Shown here piece by piece: positions 42,704 to 51,734 of a stretch of DNA of 64,000 nt (position 1 is its first letter; each line of letters starts with the position of its first letter). The stretch spans positions 62,001 to 126,000 of the forward strand of contig NZ_QEES01000005.1 in assembly GCF_003115775.1 (NCBI RefSeq), read 5' to 3'. The stretch comes from Cellulomonas sp. WB94 (GTDB lineage Bacteria; Actinomycetota; Actinomycetes; Actinomycetales; Cellulomonadaceae). The position numbers and the translations under genes were made by a program. A model generated the notes under the pieces. It was given only the letters and a program-made list of their open reading frames with translations, did not search any database and had not been told where the DNA came from.

Positions 42704-44133
42704 TGGGACATCCTTTTCTCGTGGGCCTTGACGTAGGCGGCTCGTACGTCAAGGCAACCGCGTTCGACCTCGACGGCAGTGTCGCGGTCACGCGCGGCAA
42801 AGCCGTTCCAGTACTCCATCCGGCGCCCGGCCACAATGAGCGCGATGCTCGAGTCATCTGGCACGCGGTCGCCGAGGTAGTGCACCAGGTCATGGACGCT
42901 CTACCTGCGGACAGGCGCGTCGAAGCCGTCGGTATCACAGGTCACGGCAACGGTCTCTACCTCGTCGACCACAAGGGGCGACCGACTCGAAATGCCGTGA
43001 TGGCGTCGGACACGCGTGCAGCGGACCAGGTTCGGAGATGGATCGACAGGGGCGTCCAGGACCGGCTCGCGCCGCTGACGTGGAACCGACTGTGGCCAGG
43101 TCAGCCCGGTCCCGTGCTCGCCTGGCTGCGCGAGAACGAGCCCGACGCCGTCACGGATGCGTCTTACGCGCTGCAGTGCAAAGACTTCGTCCGTGCGCAA
43201 CTCGTCGGGCAGATCTCCACGGAACTGACAGACCTGAGCTGCAGCGGCCTGTACGACAACTCACGCGACGAGCTGAGCGCGGAAGTGTTCAAGGCGCTCG
43301 ACATCCCCGACCTGAAGCACCTCGTCCCAGCACCTGTGTCCTCGGCAGACGTCGTCGGGCACGTCACTCGAGAGGCCGCCGAGCTTACGGGGATTCCCTA
43401 CGGGACGCCGGTCGTTGCAGGCGTGGTGGACAACGTCGCGCTGCACTTCGGTTCAGACGTGTTGGACGGCTCGGCCATCTGCGTCGCTGCCGGCACGTGG
43501 AGTGTGAACCAGTTGCTCGTCTCCCGCGAGGAGATGTTGCGCAGGTCGTGGAGTGGCCCTGATGTTCCGTTCGCTGCTTGCTCGAACGTGCTGCCGGGTA
43601 CTGCGCTACTGATCGAAGCGAGCCCGACGTCCGCGAGCACGCTTGCCTGGGCGCTTGAGCAGGTTCTCAGAGGTGTGGGGCACGAGGCCGAGGCGGCGGG
43701 GACCGACGTCTTCGAGTTCGCTCTGCGTCGCGTCGCAGCGCTCCCGCCGCAACGCGACGAACCCCTGTTCGTCCCTTACCTCGATGGGAGCAGGGACAAC
43801 CCCGCGGCGCGCGGCGGCTGGGTCAACGTCTCGTCGTGGAATGACGAGGGCGCGCTGCTCGGCGCCGTCGTCGAGGGCGTCTGCATGGAGCACCGCCGAC
43901 ACATCGAGCGGTTGTCGCCCACGTCAGCGGGACTGCCCCTACGCCTCTCCGGAGGCGCAGCCAAGAGCGCGACCTGGGCGCAGCGATTCGCAGACGTGAC
44001 GGCTCGGGCAGTCGAGGTCTCCGGGTCCCAAGAACTTGGCGTGGTCGGAGCCGCCGCCGTCGCAGGAGTAGGCGTGGGTGTACTGAAGGACTTTGCGTCG
44101 GCGGTGGCCCCTCTTCTGGTGACGTCCCGCTGA
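42703..44133 (+). pseudogene. FGGY-family sugar kinase, C-terminus cut off by IS256
   Basis: Starts at GTG 42703 (AGGGG ten bases upstream). FGGY landmarks: FLVGLDVGGSYVKATAFDL (phosphate 1), VGITGHGNGLYL, GVVDNVALHFGSDVL, VSSWNDEGALLGAVVEG and RLSGGAAKSATWAQRFAD (adenosine). Native sequence ends at 44117 (ASAVAPLL); the last four codons and stop come from the IS. The lost tail (EPGRVVFTPDADSV...) survives beyond the IS at 45537-45675. Original length would be about 517 residues. All catalytic parts remain, so partial activity is possible. LsrK-like by context. Confidence 0.82.
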
Positions 44134-45528
44134 GTGGTGGAGTTTCTCGACACCGTGCGGGTCAGTGCTCAGATCATGCCGTGAGGAGTTCGGTGTGGTC
44201 CACCTCCTGGGTCGTCAGGGTCATGGTGGCGAGTTGGGCCATGGAGTTCTCGGATAGGTAGCGGCGGTCGGTGGCGGCCCATTCGTCGTGGGCCTCGACC
44301 AGGACGGCGCCGGCCAGGCGCAGCAGGGCGGCGGGGTTGGGGAAGACCCCCACGACGTCGGTGCGGCGTTTGACCTCCTTGTTCAGTCGTTCCAGGGGGT
44401 TGGTCGACCAGATCTTCTTCCAGTGGCTGGCGGGGAACGCGGTGAAGGCGAGCAGGTCCTCGCGGGCGTCGGTGAGCATGTGCCCGACCTTCGGGTGGGA
44501 GCGGGTCAGCATGGTCGCGATGACTTCGAACTGCTCGGCGACGTGGGCGGCGTCGGGTTGGGCGAAGATCGTGCGGATCGCGGCGGCGACCATCTCGGCG
44601 TTCGTCTTGGACACCGCGTCGAGGACGTTGCGGGTGAAGTGGACCCGGCAGCGTTGCCAGGACGAGCCGAGCAGGACCGAGGCGATCGCGGTCTTCAGGC
44701 CCTCGTGGGCGTCGGAGATGACCAGCGCCACACCGCCCAGCCCGCGGGCCTTGAGCGAGCGCAGGAAGCTGGTCCAGAAGGCGCCGTTCTCGGAGTCTCC
44801 GACGTCGAAGCCGAGGACCTCACGGTGCCCGTCGGCGCGGACCCCGGTGGCGATGACCACGGCCTGGGACACCACCCGGCGCCCGACCCTGGCCTTGCAG
44901 TACGTCGCGTCCAGGAACACGTAGGGGAACCCCGCGTCGGCCAGGGACCGGTCACGGAACGCCGAGACCTCCTCGTCCAGGCCCGCGCAGATCCGGGAGA
45001 CCTCACTCTTGGAGATCCCGGTGTCGGCCCCCAGGGCCCTGACCAGGTCGTCGACCTTCCTGGTGCTGACCCCGTGCAGGTAGGCCTCCATCACGACCGC
45101 GAACAGTGCCTGGTCGACCCGGCGGCGCCGCTCGAGCAAGGACGGGAAGAACGACCCGGTGCGCAGCTTGGGGATCCGCAGGTCCAGGTCCCCGGCCGTG
45201 GTCGTCAACACCCGGTCCCGCGACCCGTTGCGCAACGCCGTGCGGGCCTGCGTGCGCTGCCAGGGGCCGGCGCCGATCACCGCGGTCGCCTCGGCGTCGA
45301 TCAGCTCTTGATACAGGTGCTCGGTCGCGGTCCGGATCCGGTCGCTGACGTCGGTGTCCTTCAATGCGGCGAGCAGGTCGAGCAGGGCAGACTGGTCCAT
45401 AGCCATCGTGCGATGTCCTTCCGTGAGTTCCCTAGTCCGGTCTCACCGACCATCGCACGATGGCCTTCTCCGTCGTGGTCACCACGACGAAGAAGATCGA
45501 GAACTACACCACCTCACGGGACGCCACC
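44118..45528 (-). mobile_element. IS256-type insertion sequence
   Basis: 1411 bp with related ends GGTGACGTCCCG (left) and GGTGGCGTCCCG (right, complement), similarity continuing through TGA..GTGGTG..AG. An exact 8-bp target duplication CCTCTTCT occurs at 44110-44117 and 45529-45536, the size expected for IS256. Joining the flanks restores the kinase frame. Confidence 0.9.
44174..45406 (-). CDS. IS256-family transposase
   Basis: 410 residues. Mutator-type DDE protein: GDLDLRIPKLRTGSFFPSLL, first Asp in YVFLDATYCKARVG, second in ALVISDAHEGLKTAI, and HWKKIWSTNPLERLNKEVKRR near the catalytic Glu. Full length, on the strand opposite to the interrupted kinase. Apparently intact. Confidence 0.92.
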   Translation of the reverse strand: MAMDQSALLDLLAALKDTDVSDRIRTATEHLYQELIDAEATAVIGAGPWQRTQARTALRNGSRDRVLTTTAGDLDLRIPKLRTGSFFPSLLERRRRVDQALFAVVMEAYLHGVSTRKVDDLVRALGADTGISKSEVSRICAGLDEEVSAFRDRSLADAGFPYVFLDATYCKARVGRRVVSQAVVIATGVRADGHREVLGFDVGDSENGAFWTSFLRSLKARGLGGVALVISDAHEGLKTAIASVLLGSSWQRCRVHFTRNVLDAVSKTNAEMVAAAIRTIFAQPDAAHVAEQFEVIATMLTRSHPKVGHMLTDAREDLLAFTAFPASHWKKIWSTNPLERLNKEVKRRTDVVGVFPNPAALLRLAGAVLVEAHDEWAATDRRYLSENSMAQLATMTLTTQEVDHTELLTA

Positions 45529-45536
45529 CCTCTTCT

Positions 45537-45675
45537 CGAACCCGGACGGGTTGTCTTCACGCCTGATGCTGACTCGGTAGACCACTACGAGGTGCGGTAC
45601 GCGCGATACGTCGCAACAGCGGACTGGATGGAACAGATGCCCGCTGCACAGGAGTCCAAGCAAGACACCCGCTAA
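45537..45675 (+). pseudogene. Displaced C-terminus of the FGGY kinase
   Basis: Continuing the kinase frame across the IS256 target duplication gives EPGRVVFTPDADSVDHYEVR, then YARYVATADWM, the usual tail of FGGY kinases, and a stop at 45675. It has no start codon of its own. Confidence 0.8.
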
Positions 45676-45679
45676 GACG

Positions 45680-45873
45680 CGACTGCTTGAAGACGCGAGA
45701 ACGCACGCCTGACCACGGAAGGCACCGATTTCGATGTCGGTCGATGTCTCAGGACCTGTCTGCGCTCGGTGCCGTCCCATGAGGCGGTGTAGTTCCCGCT
45801 CTTGTTCGTAGCCGACGCGGTAGCGACCCGAGCCCAGTCGCTCGACACCGCCGAAGCCGGAGCGTCTGCGCAT
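45680..45873 (-). pseudogene. Integrase N-terminal remnant
   Basis: From ATG 45873 the sequence RRRSGFGGVERLGSGRYRVG is the arm-binding start of an actinobacterial tyrosine recombinase; QTGPETSTDIEIGAF resembles the following AP2-like strand. The core-binding and catalytic domains are absent. It lies about 160 bases left of attachment copy 3, so it probably belonged to island 2. Confidence 0.6.
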
Positions 45874-46281
45874 GCCCCACCTCCGCCCAGCGTCGTGGAA
45901 TAACGTGGAATAGGACGCCATACGCGTCGTTCATCACCATGCCACAAGGTTCCAGGCGTATCACCAGTTCAGAGGCATAATCCGGGAACGCGAAGGCGCC
46001 CGGTTCAGCACCCCCACGGCACGGAAAGACGGTTCGAATCCCACTCGGGGCACCATTCAACTGCTCTGACCTGCAGGTTTGCTGTGGCTGATGAGCCAAC
46101 CAGCGTCGGAAACTCGACCCGGTCACCGCTTACTCACCGAAAACCATCCCGGCTGACCACGGATGCTCGGGCGGTGTGGGCGCCCGGCGAGGCGAAGTCC
46201 GGGCACTGTGGCACCGCCGCCGCGCGGCGAGGCTGCCTCGCACCGAGCTTGGGGACTGGGATCACACGCAGCAGAGCGTGG
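45874..46281. other. Island 2/island 3 junction
   Basis: No gene seen. Contains attachment copy 3 (46031-46054) and a TCTGACCTGC block (46065-46074) 10 bases after it, the same spacing as at copy 2. Confidence 0.6.
46031..46054. repeat. Attachment site copy 3
   Basis: 24-bp direct repeat of the tRNA 3' end (GGTTCGAATCCCACTCGGGG plus CACC). It closes island 2 and opens the copper island. Confidence 0.85.
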
Positions 46282-47209
46282 TCATCCGTGCGTCGTGCCC
46301 TGCGGGCCGAGCCTGTCCAAGACGCGCGTGAAGTCCGGGGCCTCGAGGTTCTTCACGACGTAGTAGTTCTCGGTGATGGCCTCGGAGGCGTGGCCGAGCT
46401 GCGCGGCTGCGCCCTTGGAGGTGAACTCGCGCTCGATGATCGTGGCGACCGTCTTGCGGAAGGCGTGGGGCGTGACCCAGTCCAGGCCCGCCTCGTCTCG
46501 AATGGCCCGCCACTGTCGGCGCACGTTGTGGGCCGAGACCCAGGTCCCGTTGCGCGTCGCAAACACCGCATCGAGGCCGTTCGCCGGAGCCTTCGCTCGC
46601 CGGCGGCGCAGAACGTCGACGGCGAAGCCGGGCAGGAACAGTGTCCGCAGGCCGGCCGCCGATTTCGTAGAGTCCTGGCGGACGATGCCCGCGTCCTTGA
46701 GCTGCACCAACGTTCCCGTCACCGTGAGTGTCGGCCGTGGACCGTCCAGGTCCACGTCGCACCATCGGATCGCCAGGACCTCGTTGATCCGCAGACCCGT
46801 CCCCAGGGCGACGTCGATAATGTCGGCCAGATCGCCGTTCGGCCGCGGGCCGAGCGGCCGGCGGCCATCGGCGCCTTCTCCCGCCCTCCAGGCGCGGACT
46901 GCCACCCGTACCGCTTCGAGCTCGGCCTGGTCGAGCGCGCGGATGGTCCTCTTCGTCGTGCGCAGGCGGCCGACATTGCGGACCGGGTTGATCGCGATCG
47001 CGTCGTGGCGAACCGCCAACCCCATGATCTGACCGAGCACCTGCTTGACGGACTGTGCCTGTGCAGGGCTCCTAGCGGCGTAGGCCTTGAGGAAGCGGTC
47101 CGTCACCGACACCGACAGCTCCCGCACACGCAGCTCCCCTCAACGCCGGGACGATCGAGTGGTTGATGATGCCGCGGTAGCGGTCAAGGGTCTGCGGCTT
47201 GACGCGCAT
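46282..47209 (-). pseudogene. Tyrosine-recombinase integrase, truncated and frameshifted
   Basis: The catalytic domain is complete (GTGLRINEVLAIRW, HAFRKTVATIIERE, LGHASEAITENYYVV). The core-binding start VKPQTLDRYRGIINHSIVPAL (ATG 47209) lies in another frame; one base is lost in a G run near 47140. No arm-binding domain precedes it. A full enzyme would have about 400 residues. It faces attachment copy 3 and is probably the former integrase of the copper island. Confidence 0.75.
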
Positions 47210-47340
47210 CTCACCTCGAGCTCCGCGGGGGCACCCACCGTCGATCACCGTGGAATCCCGGTCGCGTCGTGGCGAGCCTGCGCCACGGTCAGACTGGCCG
47301 CCATGCGGGTGGCTGCCCTCGCTGGCCTGAGGTCTCGCCG

Positions 47341-48501
47341 TCAGGGAGGAGTTGCCCGTCGGTGCTCGCGATACCGGCCCGTTGAGTGCGTGGGGAAGTG
47401 GATCCGGAAGGTAGCGCCAGTTCCTGGGCCCTTGCTCGAGGCGGTCAGGGTTCCACCATGGGCTTGGACAATCGCACGCGCGATGGTCAGGCCGATGCCG
47501 CTGCCCGCCGTGGTGCGAGTTCGGGACGTGTCGGCACGGTAGAACCTCTCGAAGAGCCGTTCGGCGTTCGAAGGGTCGAAGCCTTCGCCCGTGTCGATGA
47601 CCTTCAGCGTGGCGCCGGTGGGCTCTGCGTCGACGACCACGCGCACCGTGCCACCGGCGGGTGTGTGGCGCAGGGCGTTATCGAGCAGGTTCGCGAGGGT
47701 TTCTGCGAGGCGTTGGCGGTCGACCAGGACGATCGGCGCTCTTCCGGCGACCTTGATGTCCAGCCGCCTTCCAGCGGCGGTGTAGCGGGCGCGGGCCGCT
47801 GCTACTGCTTCTGTAGCGAGCGCCGCGAGGTCGACGGGTTGGGGGTGCAGGTCGAGCTGGCGTTCTTCGGCTCGTGAGACGGCGCCCATGTCGGCCACGA
47901 GGTGCTGGAGTCGTAGCGTCTGCTCTCTCAACGTGGCCATCGTGGCATCGTCGGCGGGCAAGACGCCGTCCACGACGGCCTCGACTGTCGCGTCGAGCGA
48001 TGCCAGTGGCGTGCGCAGCTCGTGGGCGAGGTCACCGATCAGGCGACGGCGCGTGGTCTCGGTCTCGGCCAGGCGGGCGGCCATCGCGTTGAAGGAGTCG
48101 GCGAGCTGGGTGAACTCAGGGCCGATCGCTGGCGCCTCGACACGGGCATCCAAGTTTCCTCGGGCGATCCGGTCGGCTGCCACCGCGACGGCGGCCACAG
48201 ATCCTGCCAGGCGTCGAGCCACGATCCACGTGACCACGGCCGCGGTCAGAGTGGCGACCGGCATGGCGACGCCCAGCGAGACGAAGACGGCATTGGCGAA
48301 CGCCTCGTTGACGTGGGTCTGCACGCCCGGTTCGATCCCGGATCCCATGGCCATCCGCAGGTGCGACTGAAAGATCGCAGGCGCGATGACCAGTGCGACG
48401 CCGAGGAGGGTCGCGCCGCCAGAGAGCACGACGAGCGCGAGGGACGCCGCGAGGCGCCACACGAAGCCGAGGGGGGCGCGCCTGCGACGTGGGGTCTTCA
48501 T
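47341..48501 (-). CDS. Sensor histidine kinase of the copper island
   Basis: 386 residues from the ATG overlapping the regulator stop. Two membrane spans (LAASLALVVLSGGATLLGVA and ANAVFVSLGVAMPVATLTAA) flank a short Met/His-containing loop (QSHLRMAMGSGIEPGVQTHV). HAMP, HisKA (LIGDLAHELRTPLASLDATV, phospho-His) and HATPase (LLDNALRHTPAGGTV, DTGEGFDPS, GSGIGLTIARAI) follow. Met and His in the sensor loop suggest copper sensing. It forms a CusS/CopS-like pair with the regulator upstream. Confidence 0.88.
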   Translation of the reverse strand: MKTPRRRRAPLGFVWRLAASLALVVLSGGATLLGVALVIAPAIFQSHLRMAMGSGIEPGVQTHVNEAFANAVFVSLGVAMPVATLTAAVVTWIVARRLAGSVAAVAVAADRIARGNLDARVEAPAIGPEFTQLADSFNAMAARLAETETTRRRLIGDLAHELRTPLASLDATVEAVVDGVLPADDATMATLREQTLRLQHLVADMGAVSRAEERQLDLHPQPVDLAALATEAVAAARARYTAAGRRLDIKVAGRAPIVLVDRQRLAETLANLLDNALRHTPAGGTVRVVVDAEPTGATLKVIDTGEGFDPSNAERLFERFYRADTSRTRTTAGSGIGLTIARAIVQAHGGTLTASSKGPGTGATFRIHFPTHSTGRYREHRRATPP

Positions 48502-49256
48502 CCGAGTCCGATCCGGTAGCCGACGCCGCGCACCGTGCGGACGTACCGAGGTGCGGCGACGTCGTCGCCCAGCTTGTGGCGGACGTGTCCGAGGTGGATG
48601 TCCACGATTCGATCCTCGCCGAACCAGTTCGGTCCCCAGACCCGCTCGATCAGTCGGGCTCGACTGAACGCCATGCCGGGACGGGAGGACAGGGCCTCCA
48701 AGAGATCGAACTCGATGGGCGTCAGAGCAACCAGCTGGTCGCCAAGCCACACCTCGCGGGCCTCGGGGTCGATCGCCAGGTCTCCGAATCGGCGCAGCGG
48801 TTCAGCGTCTGCGGGCGCGGCTGTCCCTGCGACGGCGGTCGCGGTCCGGGGCCGGCGCATCATCGAGCGGATCCTGGCGACGAGCACCCGCGCGGAGAAG
48901 GGTTTGGACATGTAGTCGTCGGCCCCGACTGACAGCCCGACAAGGGTGTCGATCTCCTCGGTGCGCGCGGTGAGCATGATGACGTACGCGTCACTGAACG
49001 TGCGCAGCTGACGGCAGACCTCGATCCCGTCGATCCCCGGCATCATCCAGTCGAGCACGACGACGTCCGGCGTGAACTCGCGCGCGAGGCGGAGCGCTTC
49101 ATTCCCCTCGGCGGCGGTGGCGACGTCGAAGCCTTCGCGCTCGAGATACGCAGCCACTACGCGGACCAACGCAGGCTCGTCATCGACCACCAGCGCCCTG
49201 ACGCGCGGCACCGGCGAGGGGCCCGCGTCAGACGTGGACCCCTCACGTGTCGCCAT
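48498..49256 (-). CDS. OmpR-family response regulator of the copper island
   Basis: 252 residues. Receiver domain with VVDDEPALVRVVAAYL, phospho-Asp in VVVLDWMMPG, Lys in YMSKPF, then a winged-helix effector (LTPIEFDLLEALSSRPGMAFSR, DIHLGHVRHKLG, VRTVRGVGYRIG). OmpR-type regulators bind tandem half-sites 10-11 bp apart. Six such direct repeats precede copper genes in this window, making this protein their likely reader. It has a 17-residue N-terminal tail. Cotranscribed with the kinase (ATGA). Confidence 0.88.
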   Translation of the reverse strand: MATREGSTSDAGPSPVPRVRALVVDDEPALVRVVAAYLEREGFDVATAAEGNEALRLAREFTPDVVVLDWMMPGIDGIEVCRQLRTFSDAYVIMLTARTEEIDTLVGLSVGADDYMSKPFSARVLVARIRSMMRRPRTATAVAGTAAPADAEPLRRFGDLAIDPEAREVWLGDQLVALTPIEFDLLEALSSRPGMAFSRARLIERVWGPNWFGEDRIVDIHLGHVRHKLGDDVAAPRYVRTVRGVGYRIGLG

Positions 49257-49358
49257 GCTCGAAGCCTCTCCCGCATCGTCGAATCTCTAGCCGCGAGTGC
49301 AGCGCTCCCCGGGACCCTCGCCTTGCCCTACCTGGCTCAACAGCACTGGGCGACGACG

Positions 49359-50015
49359 TCAGGAGACGGTCAGCTCGGTAGACATCCCTGCGCCGTAGTG
49401 ACCTGGAAGGTTGCAGACCAGTTCATAGCGCCCGGGCGCCAGAGTGAGCGTGACCCAACCTGAGGAACCCGGCCGGATACCGTCGCCAGCACCTGCGGCA
49501 CCGCTCGCGGAAGCCTCTCCGAGGCTGGCCTCCTCGTCTATCTTGGAGTCGGCACCGATCGGGCGCGTGCCCGCCCTCTGGTTGTCACCCAGCGGGAGGA
49601 TGACCAGCTCGTGCTCGATGTTGCCGAAGTTCGTGGCCACGAAGGACACGCTCCCCGCGGGCACGGTTATTCGGTCAACGCTCAGCCGCATGACACCGCC
49701 GCCCATGTGGTTGCGGCCGCCCATCATGGGGCCGCCCATCATGGGGCCGCCCATCGTGGGGCCGCCCATCATGGGTCCCCCCATGCTGGTCAGGGATACA
49801 TTCACGACAGCTCCTGGCAGATCCGGAACTGCCTGAGATGTGCCGGAGAGGAAACCGGAACCGGCAGCGCCGAGCCGGGTCCTGGTGGTGGCCGCGGCGC
49901 CAGGACCGAAGGCACCGGCCCACGCCGAGGCCGCCAGCACGGAGCCGAGCAAGACCGCGACCGCGACGGTCAGTGCCGCGATCAGCCAGCCCCGCCTGAC
50001 CGTCGTCGCCATCAT
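49359..50015 (-). CDS. Plastocyanin-like cupredoxin with Met/Gly repeats
   Basis: 218 residues. Signal/anchor span LIAALTVAVAVLLGSVLAA, then a Met-rich repeat (residues about 75-105; MGGPMMGGP units), then a cupredoxin domain. The type 1 copper ligands are visible: His in GNIEHELVILP, and Cys, His and Met in LVCNLPGHYGAGM. Extracytoplasmic copper binding or electron transfer is expected, and the Met repeat would bind Cu(I). Its start overlaps the SHOCT gene, with a regulator box further upstream. Confidence 0.8.
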   Translation of the reverse strand: MMATTVRRGWLIAALTVAVAVLLGSVLAASAWAGAFGPGAAATTRTRLGAAGSGFLSGTSQAVPDLPGAVVNVSLTSMGGPMMGGPTMGGPMMGGPMMGGRNHMGGGVMRLSVDRITVPAGSVSFVATNFGNIEHELVILPLGDNQRAGTRPIGADSKIDEEASLGEASASGAAGAGDGIRPGSSGWVTLTLAPGRYELVCNLPGHYGAGMSTELTVS

Positions 50016-50284
50016 CGGCTACCACGGGCGGCGATCAGCGCCGCGCGCTGCGCCTGGTAGGTCGCGAGGTCGATCTCACCGGCGGCGAACCTACGGTCGA
50101 GAATGTCCAGCGGCGAGTCCTTGCCCGACACCTCGTGCGGCGGTGTCGTCGTCGCACCCGAGTGCGAGCTCGACGGGAGCAGCCGGACCAGCAGCCAGAT
50201 GATCGCTGCGATCAAGATGATCCAGAACAGCCCCATGAAGATCCACGCGCCGCCACCCATGCCGCCTCCATACCAACCCATCAT
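50012..50284 (-). CDS. Small membrane protein with SHOCT domain
   Basis: 90 residues from ATG 50284 (or 50281). A Gly/Met/Trp-rich start (MMGWYGGGMGGGA), one membrane span (WIFMGLFWIILIAAIIWLLV) and a C-terminal SHOCT motif (PLDILDRRFAAGEIDLATYQ). Such proteins commonly accompany copper-resistance genes in actinobacteria; the role is unknown. First gene of the unit with the cupredoxin. Confidence 0.75.
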   Translation of the reverse strand: MMGWYGGGMGGGAWIFMGLFWIILIAAIIWLLVRLLPSSSHSGATTTPPHEVSGKDSPLDILDRRFAAGEIDLATYQAQRAALIAARGSR

Positions 50285-50363
50285 GTCCGTCTCCTTCGCT
50301 CGTGTACGTGACTTCGGTATGCCACCAGCGTCTCGCCTCGATACGAGGAAGCCCCCGAGGAAC

Positions 50364-50381
50364 GATGAAGTTCCCGCAAAG
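50364..50381 (-). promoter_or_regulatory. Response-regulator box 1 (SHOCT/cupredoxin unit)
   Basis: On the gene strand CTTTGCGGGAACTTCATC: half-sites CTTTG and CTTCA 11 bases apart, 79 bases before the start codon. The weakest of the six copies, 12 of 18 matches to the box at 57269. Confidence 0.45.
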
Positions 50382-50531
50382 ATCGGGCGGCACTCGGGCG
50401 CCATCGTGCCGATGTCAACGCGCTCGCCGAACTACGTGAGCGCTGAGTCAGTGCGGGTGGCGGTGCCGCGCGTCGGGGTAGTGCTCGTGCGGGTGCTCGG
50501 CGTCGTGGGTGTGCCGGCATCACGCGCCGCC

Positions 50532-51734
50532 TCAGTTCTCCTGGACTGCTCGGGCGAGCGCGTCCGCCGACGCGGTCACGTCACTCTCCGTCGTCCACCT
50601 GCCCAGCGTGAGCCGCAGGGCGGAGAGCCCGCGCTCGCGACTCATGCCCATCGCGCTGAGCACCGGGGACGGCTCGTAGTCCCCCGAGTGGCACGCTGAC
50701 CCGGTCGATGCGGCCACCGCAGTGCACGACTCGAGGACGACGTGGCCCTCGACGCCGTGGATGCTGACATTGAGGGTCTGCGGCAGTCGCGGTGCCCGTG
50801 CGCCGTTCAGCTCGACCTGACCCGGGAGGCGCATCTCCAGCTCGTGCTCGAGCTGGTCTCGCAGCGCCTCAAGACGGATGGGCGAGCCTGCTGCCAGCTC
50901 GGCACGAGCCAGGTCGGCCGCGGTGCCGAGCGCGACGGCGCCGGCGACGTTCTCAGTCCCGGCCCGTCGGCCGCTCTCCTGCCCGCCGCCACCGACGAGA
51001 GGCTCGAGGTCGACGCCGGACCGCACGTACAGGGCAGCGATGCCCTTGGGCGCGTACATCTTGTGCCCGACGACCGTCAGCAGGTCGACGCCGAGCAGCG
51101 CGACATCGACGGGGATCTTGCCCACGCTCTGAGCGGCGTCGGTGTGGAACATCGCACCGTGATCATGCGCGACTCGTGCGAGCTCGGCGATGGGCTGGAT
51201 GACACCGGTCTCGTTGTTGGCATGCATGACGGAGACCAGGACGGTCTCCGGACGCATCGCGGCCGCGAGCTCGGCCGGGTCGACCAGGCCGTCGTGATCG
51301 ACGCCGATCACCGTGATCTCGGCACCGTGGTGGCGTTCTGCATAGCCGCACGCGGACAGCACCGCCGGATGCTCCGTCGACTGGGTGATGACGTGCGGGC
51401 GGGTGACCCCGGACCGGCGGGCAGCGGCCACCGTGCCCCGGATGGCCGTGGCGTCTGCCTCGGACCCGCTGCCCATGGGCACCACCTCGTCGGCACGCGC
51501 GTCGATGAGCGCGGCGATCCGCGCCCGTGCCGTGTCGAGAGCCGCGTGCGGCACCCGGCCGTAGCCGTGGGCGCTCGAGGGGTTGCCGAAATGCGTCGTC
51601 AGGTACGGCAGCATCGCCTCGACCACACGGGGGTCCACCGGGGTCGTGGCGTTGTGGTCCAGGTAGATCGGGCCCCCGCGCAGGCCCTCCGGCAGCTGCG
51701 GCGCAGTGGTCGCCCGGCTGGGCGATGCGGTCAT
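50532..51734 (-). CDS. Cysteine desulfurase-like PLP enzyme (IscS/NifS family)
   Basis: 400 residues from the ATG overlapping the TusA stop. Class V aminotransferase fold: IYLDHNATTPVDPRVVEAML, HTDAAQSVGKIPVDV, PLP Lys in VVGHKMYAPKG, and catalytic loop TGSACHSGDYEPSPVL with the persulfide-forming Cys. It would mobilise sulfur from cysteine to TusA. Last gene of a sulfur-transfer operon (ArsR-rhodanese, DsrE, SQR, TusA, desulfurase). Confidence 0.87.
   Translation of the reverse strand: MTASPSRATTAPQLPEGLRGGPIYLDHNATTPVDPRVVEAMLPYLTTHFGNPSSAHGYGRVPHAALDTARARIAALIDARADEVVPMGSGSEADATAIRGTVAAARRSGVTRPHVITQSTEHPAVLSACGYAERHHGAEITVIGVDHDGLVDPAELAAAMRPETVLVSVMHANNETGVIQPIAELARVAHDHGAMFHTDAAQSVGKIPVDVALLGVDLLTVVGHKMYAPKGIAALYVRSGVDLEPLVGGGGQESGRRAGTENVAGAVALGTAADLARAELAAGSPIRLEALRDQLEHELEMRLPGQVELNGARAPRLPQTLNVSIHGVEGHVVLESCTAVAASTGSACHSGDYEPSPVLSAMGMSRERGLSALRLTLGRWTTESDVTASADALARAVQEN

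Noticed and set aside
46084-47166. Plus-strand 360-codon frame opposite the integrase
   Set aside because: Shadow; the minus strand carries the tyrosine-recombinase active-site motifs.
49262-49295. GAGATTCGACGA-like match before the response regulator gene as an autoregulatory box
   Set aside because: Only part of one half-site matches, and it faces away from the gene.
49700-49790. Short direct repeats as a possible CRISPR array
   Set aside because: Repeats are in-frame MGGP codons within the cupredoxin gene, with no spacers.
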